Source: Corynebacterium felinum (GTDB lineage: Bacteria > Actinomycetota > Actinomycetes > Mycobacteriales > Mycobacteriaceae). From it: DNA of 64,000 nucleotides. Within the stretch, counting starts at the first letter, position 1. Every line of letters begins with the position of its first letter. The stretch lies in contig NZ_CP047209.1 in NCBI RefSeq assembly GCF_030408755.1, forward strand, positions 1,736,001-1,800,000. The letters are read 5' to 3'. The position numbers and the translations under genes were made by a program. Below the pieces are notes generated by a model. The model did no database searches. It was given only the letters and a program-made list of their open reading frames with translations, and was not told the origin of the DNA. Shown here in pieces: positions 43,608 to 51,974 of this stretch.

Positions 43608-44414
43608 ATGGCAACTGTTGCTCACATCAATGGACGACACGAAGAAATTGTCTCCTTGGTGAATGATCATGGTCGGGTCGCTGTCGCTGATTTGGCTGAG
43701 CGCTTCGTGGTGACCGCCGAGACTATTCGCCGTGACCTTAAAGCGCTTGAGGCACAGGGCCTGCTCAGTCGAGTGCATGGGGGTGCTGTTATTTCTTTGC
43801 CTTCCTCCCCTGGCGATTTCATGGCAATCGATGAGGATGATGACCAGCTGCCGACGCATCAGTCGCAGCGCCGTAAGCAGCTTATTGCGCAGGCTGCACT
43901 TGGTTTAATGCCTGGACCTGGTGGTTCGGTGTTTATTGATGCAGGGTCAACGACTGAGGCTTTCGCCAATGTTTTGGCGAAGAATTATGTCGGCCAGAAT
44001 TGGTCGGTTGTGACCAATTCTCCCAATGTGGCCCGCATCGTCGCTTCTGCTGGGGTTCCCCATGTGTGCGTGGTGGGTGGTTTTTTGAAGGCACGCACCC
44101 AGGCAGTTGTTGGTGAAAGCACTGTTGAGCAGTTGCGTTTGTTACGCGCTGATGTGTCTTTTATGGGAACGAATGCCCTTGATCTTGAGTTTGGCTTGAG
44201 TACGTCAGATTCACGGGAGGCACAGGTGAAGTCGACGATGATTGGGCAATCTGTGCGTTCTGTGGTCTTGTGTGATTCGACGAAATTGGGTCGGCGTGTT
44301 GGGGTGAGTTTTGCTTCGGTGCGTGATGTTGATGTTGTGGTGACAGATCGACATGCGCCGGAGGGTTTTGGTCAGGTTCTTCGTTCCTTTGAGACTGAAT
44401 TGGTGATTCCGTGA
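43608..44414 (+). CDS. fruR: DeoR-type regulator of the fructose PTS genes
   Basis: The 268-residue protein has the DeoR helix-turn-helix at residues 10-62 (VAVADLAERFVVTAETIRRDL core) and the sugar-phosphate part with SVFIDAGSTTEAFA, VTNSPNVARI, GGFLKARTQ and STKLGR. The start at ATG 43608 precedes the conserved region, and the open frame upstream to 43539 is not needed. The stop overlaps the fruK start by four bases (GTGA), so the two are coupled. FruR represses the fru genes and ptsI/ptsH in C. glutamicum. Confidence 0.9.
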   Translation: MATVAHINGRHEEIVSLVNDHGRVAVADLAERFVVTAETIRRDLKALEAQGLLSRVHGGAVISLPSSPGDFMAIDEDDDQLPTHQSQRRKQLIAQAALGLMPGPGGSVFIDAGSTTEAFANVLAKNYVGQNWSVVTNSPNVARIVASAGVPHVCVVGGFLKARTQAVVGESTVEQLRLLRADVSFMGTNALDLEFGLSTSDSREAQVKSTMIGQSVRSVVLCDSTKLGRRVGVSFASVRDVDVVVTDRHAPEGFGQVLRSFETELVIP

Positions 44415-45373
44415 TAGTGACGCTCACTCCGAATCCGAGCATTGATATGACCTTTGCGTTGGAGTCAATGTTGGTTCCGGGACACGTTCACCGTTTGAAT
44501 GCGGCAGTGAGTGTGGCTGGGGGTAAGGGCATTAATGTTGCCCATGCTGTTTTGAAGGCTGGTGTGCCCACGTTGGCACTTTTCCCAGCGCAAGCACAGG
44601 ATCGCTTTGTGCAGTTGATGCAGGAGACGGGTATTCCGTTTCAGTATTGTTCGGTTGATGAGCCGGTGCGGGTGAATACGACATTGACGAGCCCAGATGG
44701 TACGACAACGAAGTTGAATGGTGTGGGGGCCACGCTTTCTGCTGAGTCGGTCGCTGCGCTTGAGGCGATGGTTGTTGAGCATGCGGCGTTGGCTCAGTGG
44801 GTGGTGTTAGCTGGTTCGTTGCCGCCGGGGGCTCCTGTTGATTGGTATTCACAGCTGGTGTCGCTGATTCATGCGTATGCTCCGGACACGAAGGTGGCTG
44901 TTGATACGTCGGATCGTCCGTTTAAGTCGTTGACGGACAATATTGAGCGTTCGGCGCCGGATTTGATCACTCCGAACAGCATGGAGCTGGGGCAGATCGT
45001 GGGTATTCCTGGCGAGATTTTGGAGTTGGAGGCTGTACAAGGCAATTTTGAGCCGGTTGTAGCGGCGGCGCAAAAGTTGGTTGCTCGCGGTGTTCCTGAG
45101 GTGATGGTGACGTTGGGTTCGGCTGGTGCGGTGCTTGTCGACGCCAGTGCAGCGTTTGTTGCTTCCACCTCGCCGTTGGACGTGGTTTCGACTGTCGGTG
45201 CTGGTGATTGCACCTTGGCGGGGTATGTGATGGGTCGTGTGCGGGGGTTGTCGGCTCCGGATGCGTTGGCTTATGGTGTGGGTTTTGGTTCGGCTGCGGT
45301 GTTGTTGCCAGGCACGATGATTCCGTGTCCGCAGCAGGCGTCTGAGCATGAGATTGAGTTGCGTGAGTTGTAG
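44411..45373 (+). CDS. fruK: 1-phosphofructokinase
   Basis: FruK phosphorylates fructose 1-phosphate to fructose 1,6-bisphosphate. The 320-residue PfkB-family kinase starts MIVTLTPNPSIDMTFALE by GTG at 44411. It has the substrate loop VAGGKGINVA near 36 and the anion-hole/catalytic motif TVGAGDCTLAGYVMG near 265. It overlaps fruR by four bases and is followed by fruA after 211 bases. Confidence 0.95.
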   Translation: MIVTLTPNPSIDMTFALESMLVPGHVHRLNAAVSVAGGKGINVAHAVLKAGVPTLALFPAQAQDRFVQLMQETGIPFQYCSVDEPVRVNTTLTSPDGTTTKLNGVGATLSAESVAALEAMVVEHAALAQWVVLAGSLPPGAPVDWYSQLVSLIHAYAPDTKVAVDTSDRPFKSLTDNIERSAPDLITPNSMELGQIVGIPGEILELEAVQGNFEPVVAAAQKLVARGVPEVMVTLGSAGAVLVDASAAFVASTSPLDVVSTVGAGDCTLAGYVMGRVRGLSAPDALAYGVGFGSAAVLLPGTMIPCPQQASEHEIELREL

Positions 45374-45584
45374 CGTTGAAGGGCTTGCTCCCCCGTTTGG
45401 GAGATTTGTGCGTTCATATCGGGTGTTTTCGGATTAGAATTTCTTTGGTATGCGCACCTATTGAGTGTGACTTCCCTTGTGACAATGCATGAGTGTTGTT
45501 TGTGGTTTGTCTTGTGTTGTGTGGGGATTGTGAGGGGTTAGTTTTTCTCCTTGTTTTAGCCTTGGATAGGATTTTGGTTTTCCG

Positions 45585-47726
45585 ATGAGTTCCGCTGTGT
45601 TGACGAGCGATTTGGTTCGGCTCGATGTTGAGTGTGGTGGGTCGGTTGAGTCTGTCGCCCGGTTTATTTCTGAGCTCGTTGTGGCTCAAGGTCGGGCAAA
45701 GGACGTGGATCTGCTTTTCGACGCCGTGTGCGCGAGGGAGTTTCAGTCGCCGACGGGTATTCCTGGTGGGGTGGCTATTCCACATTGTCGCTGCGCCACA
45801 GTAGTCGAACCGACATTGTGTTTTGTTCGGTTGAGCAACCCGGTTGATTTTTCGGGCCCTGACGGGGCTAGTGATCTGGTGTTTTTTATTGCTGTTCCGG
45901 ATTCACAGTCGCGTCAGCATATGGTGCTGTTGTCAAAGCTTGCGCGCGCTTTGTTGAAGAAAGATTTCGTTGCGGCATTACGCGCAGTTTCGTCGCCGGA
46001 TGAGGCTGTTGCACTCATTGAGGGCGTGTTTGATTCCCCTACTCCCCCGAAGAATCAGTCCACATCGGCACCACGCACAGGAATTATCAGCTCGCCTTCG
46101 GGCTCGTTATCTAATTCCCCGGAAGATCACCCCGTGGGTGGTGCCCATGCGACTGACACGCAAACTTTCGATTCGCCGCAATCCCTATCCTCTCCTTACT
46201 TAGCGCCTGACCAGGAGATTCGGATTGTGGCAGTCACCGCCTGTCCCACCGGCATTGCGCACACGTATATGGCTGCGGATGCTCTTGTGCAGGCGAGTGA
46301 ATCCATGCCTGGCGTGACCGTCATGGTCGAAACTCAAGGCTCTTCTGCTTATAATTCGCTTTCAAGCACCGATATTGCGCACGCTAATGCGGTTATTTTT
46401 GCCACTGATGTTGGTGTGAAGGATCGCGAGCGCTTCGCCGGTAAACCCGTGATCGAATCTGGTGTGAAAAAGGCGATTCATCATCCGAAACAGCTGTTGG
46501 AATCCGCCGCGCTTGCAGTGCATGATCCTCATGCCCGACGGGTCAGTGCTGGGCCGTGCCGCGTGGGCGATGAGTCTCATGGGGTGTCTACTGCCTCTGG
46601 GCTCAGCATAGGCAAACGTCTCCAGCAGGCCGTGATGACTGGTGTTAGCTACATGGTGCCTTTCGTCGCTGCTGGCGGTTTGCTCATTGGCTTAGGTTTC
46701 CTGTTTGGTGGCTACGATATGGCACCTGCGTGGAAAGAAATTGTCCTTTTCCATTCCCTGTCTACGCTTCCAGGCTCCACGATTGAGGCTGCTGGTTATA
46801 CGATTACTACTGACCGATCTGGGTTTATGCTGTATTTCGGTGCGGTGTTGTTCGGGGTGGGCCAGTCGGCGATGAGTTTTATTGTGGCTGCGCTCTCTGG
46901 CTATATTGCATTCGCTTTGGCTGGCCGACCCGGTATTGCCCCAGGTTTTATTGGCGGTTCTGTCAGTGTGCTCATTGGGGCAGGCTTCCTCGGTGGTCTT
47001 GTCACTGGTGTGCTTTCAGGTCTCATCGCAATGGGGCTGGCACGGATCAAGGTGCACCGCGTGGTGAATTCGTTGATGCCGGTGGTGATTATTCCTTTTG
47101 TTACCAGCATGCTAGTCGGTGTATCCATGTTCTTTTTCTTGGGTCGGCCACTCCATAAAACCTTAGATCTGCTGCAAATGTTGCTTGGAAGCATGAGTGG
47201 GACTTCCGCCATGGTTTTAGGTGCCGTATTGGGTGTGATGATGTGCTTTGATCTGGGCGGACCTGTGAATAAGGCAGCGTATTTGTTCGCCACTGCGGGG
47301 CTATCGACTGGCGATAAAGCCTCGTTGGCGATTATGGCTGCCGTTATGGTTGCCGGCATGGTTCCACCAATTGCTATGTCAATAGCGACATTGATCCGAC
47401 GAAATTTGTTTAGTGCTGCGGAGCAAGAAAACGCTAAATCGGCGTGGCTTCTTGGATGTGCGTTTATTTCCGAAGGTGCTATTCCCTTTGCTGCCGCCGA
47501 TCCATTGCGGGTCATTCCATCACTGATGCTCGGTGGAGCCACTGCTGGTGCACTATCGATGGGCTTTGGTGTAGGTTCACGCGCTCCACATGGTGGTATG
47601 TTTGTGTTCTTTGCAGTTGAACCGTTGTGGGCTTGGTTCGTGGCTTTGGGCGCCGGTGTGATTGTCAGTGCTGTGGCGGTGTTGTTGCTCAAGCAATTTT
47701 GGCCGTCGAAGGCTCTTCAAACCTAA
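45585..47726 (+). CDS. fruA: Fructose-specific PTS enzyme IIABC
   Basis: The 713-residue permease imports fructose as fructose 1-phosphate. The EIIA domain (about 1-150) has the phosphorylated His67 in GGVAIPHCRC. A Ser/Pro-rich linker follows. The EIIB domain (about 210-310) has Cys220 in VAVTACPTGIAHTYMAADAL, and EIIC (about 345-710) has some nine or ten membrane helices. There is no fused HPr domain, in agreement with the separate ptsH downstream. The ATG at 45585 gives the full EIIA. Confidence 0.95.
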   Translation: MSSAVLTSDLVRLDVECGGSVESVARFISELVVAQGRAKDVDLLFDAVCAREFQSPTGIPGGVAIPHCRCATVVEPTLCFVRLSNPVDFSGPDGASDLVFFIAVPDSQSRQHMVLLSKLARALLKKDFVAALRAVSSPDEAVALIEGVFDSPTPPKNQSTSAPRTGIISSPSGSLSNSPEDHPVGGAHATDTQTFDSPQSLSSPYLAPDQEIRIVAVTACPTGIAHTYMAADALVQASESMPGVTVMVETQGSSAYNSLSSTDIAHANAVIFATDVGVKDRERFAGKPVIESGVKKAIHHPKQLLESAALAVHDPHARRVSAGPCRVGDESHGVSTASGLSIGKRLQQAVMTGVSYMVPFVAAGGLLIGLGFLFGGYDMAPAWKEIVLFHSLSTLPGSTIEAAGYTITTDRSGFMLYFGAVLFGVGQSAMSFIVAALSGYIAFALAGRPGIAPGFIGGSVSVLIGAGFLGGLVTGVLSGLIAMGLARIKVHRVVNSLMPVVIIPFVTSMLVGVSMFFFLGRPLHKTLDLLQMLLGSMSGTSAMVLGAVLGVMMCFDLGGPVNKAAYLFATAGLSTGDKASLAIMAAVMVAGMVPPIAMSIATLIRRNLFSAAEQENAKSAWLLGCAFISEGAIPFAAADPLRVIPSLMLGGATAGALSMGFGVGSRAPHGGMFVFFAVEPLWAWFVALGAGVIVSAVAVLLLKQFWPSKALQT

Positions 47727-48148
47727 TGTGAAAACTTAAAAGTGTTGGTCACTGTGGGGATGGTTGTGTTTTCTGCGGCTGTGCATACACAAGTGAGCCC
47801 GACCGGATACTGGGATTTTGTTCACAGTTTTTGACGATGAAATCACCGTATGCACGCACTGAGCAGCACCTTTGTCACCTTTGTGAAAACTACTCCGCAT
47901 CATGTGACACAGCACTTATGAACATTGTGTCCGTTTGATGGCGCAAACACAGATTTAGACATAGAATCGGACATAGGTTTGCTTTGGTTGTTCCCACTTT
48001 ATTCACGCTACTTTCGTGCTATCTGTGCGTTGGGTAGGAAGCTGTGGGAATATTCGGGCAGCTTCATTCACTTATTGTTTCGTGGCACTCCCCTAGGCTT
48101 GCGGGCGTGGGGTGGTAGTGCGCGGTTTTTATGAAAGGACCCATTGAG
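47727..48148. promoter_or_regulatory. ptsH upstream region
   Basis: This 420-base region should carry the ptsH promoter and SugR/FruR control. TCACCTTTGTGA at about 47876 is a small inverted repeat. No gene is supported. Confidence 0.4.
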
Positions 48149-48412
48149 ATGGCTTCCAAGACCGTAGTTGTCGGTTCTGCAGTTGGTCTGCACGCTCGTC
48201 CAGCTTCCATCATCGCCGAGGCTGCTGGCGAGTATGATGAGGACATCTTCTTGTTCCTCGAGGGTGAAGAAGACGAAGAAACCGATGCCGCTTCTTCCCT
48301 GATGATTATGGCTTTGGGTGCTGAAAAGGGCGACAAGGTAACTGTCACCTCAGAAAACGCCGAGGCTGTTGAAAAGATTGCTGCGTTGATCGAACAGGAT
48401 CTCGACGCTTAA
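48149..48412 (+). CDS. ptsH: Phosphocarrier protein HPr
   Basis: HPr carries phosphate from enzyme I to the sugar-specific enzymes II. The 87-residue protein starts MASKTVVVGSAVGLHARPAS with the phosphorylated His15, and continues with SSLMIMALGAEKGDKVTV. The ATG at 48149 is preceded by AAAGGA, and an upstream in-frame ATG at 48131 lies inside that ribosome site. It ends the PTS block. Confidence 0.96.
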   Translation: MASKTVVVGSAVGLHARPASIIAEAAGEYDEDIFLFLEGEEDEETDAASSLMIMALGAEKGDKVTVTSENAEAVEKIAALIEQDLDA

Positions 48413-48434
48413 GATCGCCTGATAAGCGCTTTAA

Positions 48435-48487
48435 AAAAGTGGCGGTGCTCCTTCTTTTCTAAGAAGGAGCACCGCCACTTTTACTAT
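48435..48487 (+). terminator. Terminator after ptsH
   Basis: A perfect 22-bp stem (48435-48456 with 48461-48482) around the loop TTCT ends in TTTTAC. The runs of A and T on both sides let it act in both directions, but hutI ends 115 bases further on. Confidence 0.88.
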
Positions 48488-48600
48488 CTCCTCACTAACC
48501 CCCAACCAAGACTGTGAAGTTTTTATTCCCTTGGTTGACAAAGAAAGCGATAAACATTATCCCAAGTCACCTCAGTTGTGTGGTTAACCAGTAGGGTGGA

Positions 48601-49779
48601 TTAGACTTTCTCCCCGCGGATAAACGTAGCCCAACTCAACGGCATTCCTGGCCGATACGCTAAATCAATCGCATGAGGGGTATCGAGTACATGCAGGTTC
48701 GCTTCTGCCCCTTCGACGAGGCTACCCACGGCTGGTCGACCACGGGGATCTAGGCCGTTATGAACTGCATGACGATTCAACGAAACCGCACCTGCATGAG
48801 TTGCAGCACAAATCGCTTCATCTAAACTCAAATGCATTTGCAGCACCGCTGTAGCCACACAGAAATTCATGCTTGATGTATAGCTTGTGCCAGGGTTGAG
48901 ATTCGATGCGATAGCCACAGTTGCCCCGGCGTCGAGAAGCGTGCGAGCGGGCGCAAGAGGTGCGCGGGTGGAAAGATCGCAGGCCGGCAAAACCGTCGCC
49001 ACAGTGTCATGGGCTGCAAGCAACTCAATATCATCGGCACTGAGATAATTCACATGATCGACGCTCCGCGCCCCCATCTCAACCGCCAGCTTCACACCTG
49101 GGCCTTCACCCAACTGGTTGCCGTGGACCCGTAACCCAAGCCCACGATCTTTACCTGCCTGCAAAACCTGGCGCGCCTGGTCTTCGTTGAATGCGCCACG
49201 TTCGCAGAAGACGTCGATCCAGTGCACGTGGTCGATCACGGCATCGAGCATGTCGGTGCATACAAGGGTGACGTAGTCCTCGGCGTTCGCGCCTCGTGGT
49301 ACGACGTGGGCGCCGAGGAAGGTTACATCGTCGACGTAGCGGTGTGCGAGTTGGGCGGCGTGTGCTTCGCTTTCGACGTCGAGTCCGTATCCGGTTTTGG
49401 TTTCTATGGTGGTGGTGCCTTGGTGGCGGGCGGCGCGGATGCGGTCGATGAGGAGTTGTTCGAGGCGTGCGGTGGTGGCTGCGCGGGTGGCGTCGACTGT
49501 GATGTTGATGCCCCCTGCCGCGTAGTTTTGGCCAGCCATGCGTGCTTCGAATTCGTGGGCGCGGTTGCCGTCGAAAAGCATGTGGGTGTGGGAGTCAACC
49601 CAACCGGGTAGGACGGCACGCCCGCCGAGGTCGTGTGCGTGATCGCAGTCGGGGGCGTGCTCGTGTGAGCCGATCCAGGCGATTGTTCCATTGTCGGCGA
49701 CCAGTGCCGCGTTGTGGATGGTGCCGTGGGGGCCGACGGTGCGGAGTTCGCCTATGTTGTGGAAGAGTGTGCTGCTCAC
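48601..49779 (-). CDS. hutI: Imidazolonepropionase
   Basis: HutI opens the ring of 4-imidazolone-5-propionate to N-formimino-L-glutamate, step three of histidine breakdown. The 392-residue amidohydrolase has the metal pair His64/His66 in VDSHTHMLF, IETKTGYGL, the His219 region RVHGNQLGEG and DHVNYLSADD. At the place of the usual metal-binding Asp (TDxNPG) it reads ASNLNPG, so Asn293 replaces Asp. The GTG start at 49777-49779 lies 30 bases after hutU, and the two form an operon. Confidence 0.93.
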   Translation of the reverse strand: MSSTLFHNIGELRTVGPHGTIHNAALVADNGTIAWIGSHEHAPDCDHAHDLGGRAVLPGWVDSHTHMLFDGNRAHEFEARMAGQNYAAGGINITVDATRAATTARLEQLLIDRIRAARHQGTTTIETKTGYGLDVESEAHAAQLAHRYVDDVTFLGAHVVPRGANAEDYVTLVCTDMLDAVIDHVHWIDVFCERGAFNEDQARQVLQAGKDRGLGLRVHGNQLGEGPGVKLAVEMGARSVDHVNYLSADDIELLAAHDTVATVLPACDLSTRAPLAPARTLLDAGATVAIASNLNPGTSYTSSMNFCVATAVLQMHLSLDEAICAATHAGAVSLNRHAVHNGLDPRGRPAVGSLVEGAEANLHVLDTPHAIDLAYRPGMPLSWATFIRGEKV

Positions 49780-49809
49780 GGTGTGTCCCTTGGGGTGGTT
49801 GTTGTGTGG

Positions 49810-51495
49810 CTAGTTTTCGCGGGAGTGGAATGGCATGGGGATGCGTACGCCGCGTTCGGTGGCTACTTCGTGGGCGCGGTTGTAGCCGGCGTCGAAGTGG
49901 CGGATGACGCCCATGCCGGGGTCGTTGGTGAGTACGGCGGTGAGTTTTGCTGCGGCAAGTTCGGTGCCGTCTGCGACGCAGACTTGGCCGGCGTGGATGG
50001 AACGGCCGATGCCTACGCCACCGCCGTGGTGGATGCTGACCCAGGTAGCGCCGGAGCTGGTGGCTGTTAGCGCGTTGAGTAGTGGCCAGTCGGCGATTGC
50101 GTCGGAGCCATCGAGCATGGCTTCGGTTTCGCGGTAGGGGGAGGCGACGGAGCCGGAGTCGAGGTGGTCGCGGCCGATGACGATTGGTGCAGATACTTCG
50201 CCCTCGGCGACGAGGCGGTTGAACAAAAGGCCTGCTTGGTGGCGTTCGCCGTAGCCGAGCCAGCAGATTCGGGCTGGTAGTCCTTCGTATTCGACGAATT
50301 CTTCTGCCGCGTCGAGCCAACGGTGGAGGTGTTCGTTGTCGGGAAAGAGTTCTTTGAGTGCGGCGTCGGTGGTTTTGATGTCTTCGGGGTCGCCTGATAG
50401 CGCTGCCCAGCGGAAGGGCCCGAGTCCTTCGCAGAAGAGTGGGCGGATGTAGGCTGGGACGAATCCTGGGAATTCGAAGGCGCGGGTGTATCCGGCGAGT
50501 CGTGCTTCATCGCGGATGGAATTTCCGTAGTCGAAGACTTCTACTCCGAGGTCTTGGAATTCGACCATTGCTTGGACTTGGGCGGCCATGGATTCGCGGG
50601 CTTTTTTGGTGAAGGTGACGGGGTCTTCGGTGCGTTCGCGCTCCCAGTCCTCCACGGGGATTTCGCGTGGGAGGTAGAACAGTGGGTCGTGTGCGGAGGT
50701 TTGGTCGGTGACGATGTCGATGGTGATTTCACCGTTTTTGTGGCGTGCCAGCAATTCTGGGAAAACGTCGGCAGCATTGGCGACAAGTCCGATGGAGACT
50801 GCTTCGCCGTCTTCTTTTGCCTTGTTGGCTCGGGAGATGGCGTGGTCGAGGTTGTCGGCGATTTCGTGGAGGTAGCGTTTTGCTACGCGTCGTTCGAGAC
50901 GGGACTTGTCCACGTCAGCGATGATGCACACTCCCCCGTTGAGGGTCACGGCTAGTGGTTGTGCTCCACCCATGCCGCCGCATCCGCCGGTGAGGGTGAT
51001 GGTGTGTGCGAGGGTGCCGTTGAAGCGTTTGCGGGCAATGGCGGCGAAGGTTTCGTAGGTTCCTTGGAGGATTCCTTGGGTTGCGATGTATATCCATGAT
51101 CCTGCTGTCATTTGGCCGTACATCATGAGTCCTTCGGCTTCGAGGCGGCGGAATTCCGGCCAGTTTGCCCAGTCGCCAACAAGGTTGGAGTTTGCCAGCA
51201 AAACGCGCGGTGCCCACACGTTGGTGGTGAATACGCCGACGGGTTTGCCGGATTGAACCAGGAGAGTTTCGTTGTCTTCGAGGGTTTTGAGGGTCTCGAC
51301 GATGGCGTCGAAGCTTTCCCAGTTGCGGGCTGCCTTGCCACTGCCGCCGTAGACGACGAGATCATCGGGGCGTTCGGCTACTTCGGGGTCGAGGTTGTTC
51401 ATGAGCATGCGCAGTGCAGCTTCGGTTTGCCAGTTTTTGGTGTTGAGCGTGCTGCCGCGGGGTGCGCGGATTTCGCGGGGTGCGTGTGTTGTCAT
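49810..51495 (-). CDS. hutU: Urocanate hydratase
   Basis: HutU converts urocanate to imidazolonepropionate using tightly bound NAD+. The 561-residue protein shows [26 protein letters not shown] near the start (core [11 protein letters not shown]), [26 protein letters not shown] near 185, and [15 protein letters not shown] near 490. The ATG at 51493-51495 has AGAAAGG seven bases before it. The frame upstream to 51648 is not conserved. It is the first gene of the hutUI pair. Confidence 0.95.
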   Translation of the reverse strand: MTTHAPREIRAPRGSTLNTKNWQTEAALRMLMNNLDPEVAERPDDLVVYGGSGKAARNWESFDAIVETLKTLEDNETLLVQSGKPVGVFTTNVWAPRVLLANSNLVGDWANWPEFRRLEAEGLMMYGQMTAGSWIYIATQGILQGTYETFAAIARKRFNGTLAHTITLTGGCGGMGGAQPLAVTLNGGVCIIADVDKSRLERRVAKRYLHEIADNLDHAISRANKAKEDGEAVSIGLVANAADVFPELLARHKNGEITIDIVTDQTSAHDPLFYLPREIPVEDWERERTEDPVTFTKKARESMAAQVQAMVEFQDLGVEVFDYGNSIRDEARLAGYTRAFEFPGFVPAYIRPLFCEGLGPFRWAALSGDPEDIKTTDAALKELFPDNEHLHRWLDAAEEFVEYEGLPARICWLGYGERHQAGLLFNRLVAEGEVSAPIVIGRDHLDSGSVASPYRETEAMLDGSDAIADWPLLNALTATSSGATWVSIHHGGGVGIGRSIHAGQVCVADGTELAAAKLTAVLTNDPGMGVIRHFDAGYNRAHEVATERGVRIPMPFHSREN

Positions 51496-51689
51496 GTCTG
51501 TGCCTTTCTGCCGTGCTGCGATGGTGTGGAGTCTGCGGTGTGGTGCATCTGTGTTGTGTGGGTTCGTCACCGTGTGCGGGTGCACCGGTGTACGTTGGCT
51601 GTCGTGAAAGAAACCCACACTCCAACGTGTGCACGTGCGCCGCAGCACTGTTGTGTGCTTGGTATCACTATAGGATGAAATTTTCTGGG

Positions 51690-51720
51690 ATTATAGGCAT
51701 ATAAGTATTCTTGTGTCTGA
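51690..51720 (-). promoter_or_regulatory. Probable hutUI promoter
   Basis: On the minus strand TATAAT (51690-51695) is a consensus -10 element. Seventeen bases upstream, the -35 position reads AGACAC, a poor match that lies within the palindrome at 51716. A weak -35 under an operator suits a regulated promoter. The start site would be about 190 bases before hutU. Confidence 0.55.
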
Positions 51721-51729
51721 AATACCAGA
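51716..51729. promoter_or_regulatory. Palindromic operator, probable HutR site
   Basis: TCTGAAATACCAGA is a near-perfect palindrome, extended to eight-base arms (TGTGTCTG/CAGACACA, 51712-51733). From memory it matches the motif reported for the IclR-type HutR of C. resistens. It overlaps the -35 of the hutUI promoter. Confidence 0.68.
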
Positions 51730-51837
51730 CACATACGTGTGTGGTGGGCTTTCTTTTTAAGCTCGGCTCACTTCCATGACACCTCCCGCTTTTCGCTAGT
51801 CCCCGCACACCTTTCTAGGTGATACGCAAGAGGGGAA

Positions 51838-51879
51838 GAAACAAAACCACCTGCTTCATGGCATCCATGCAACAGGTGG
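51838..51879 (-). terminator. Terminator after hutH
   Basis: On the minus strand CCACCTG (51879-51873) pairs with CAGGTGG (51853-51847), with an inner CATGG/CCATG pair, followed by TTTTGTTTCTT. It separates hutH from hutUI transcription. Confidence 0.72.
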
Positions 51880-51974
51880 TTGTATACGTACGCGTTAAAA
51901 ATGCATCACAGCGCTGTCATGCGCGCATCATGGCGTACGCTTATCGACGCCCACACTCGGCTGTGATCACTGCT

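Larger units (their letters stand above)
51496..51837. other. hutU leader and control region
   Basis: This holds the hutUI promoter and operator described in the next entries, and a leader of roughly 190 bases. Frames across it on both strands are shadows or chance. Confidence 0.5.

Noticed and set aside
46901..47692. 263-codon frame opposite the EIIC part of fruA
   Set aside because: Antisense shadow of a firmly assigned membrane domain; composition rich in Thr, Pro and Ala without a motif.
49595..50320. 241-codon Arg-rich frame within hutU/hutI
   Set aside because: Overlaps two certain enzymes in another frame; the extreme Arg/His/Pro content is a by-product of the codon pattern.
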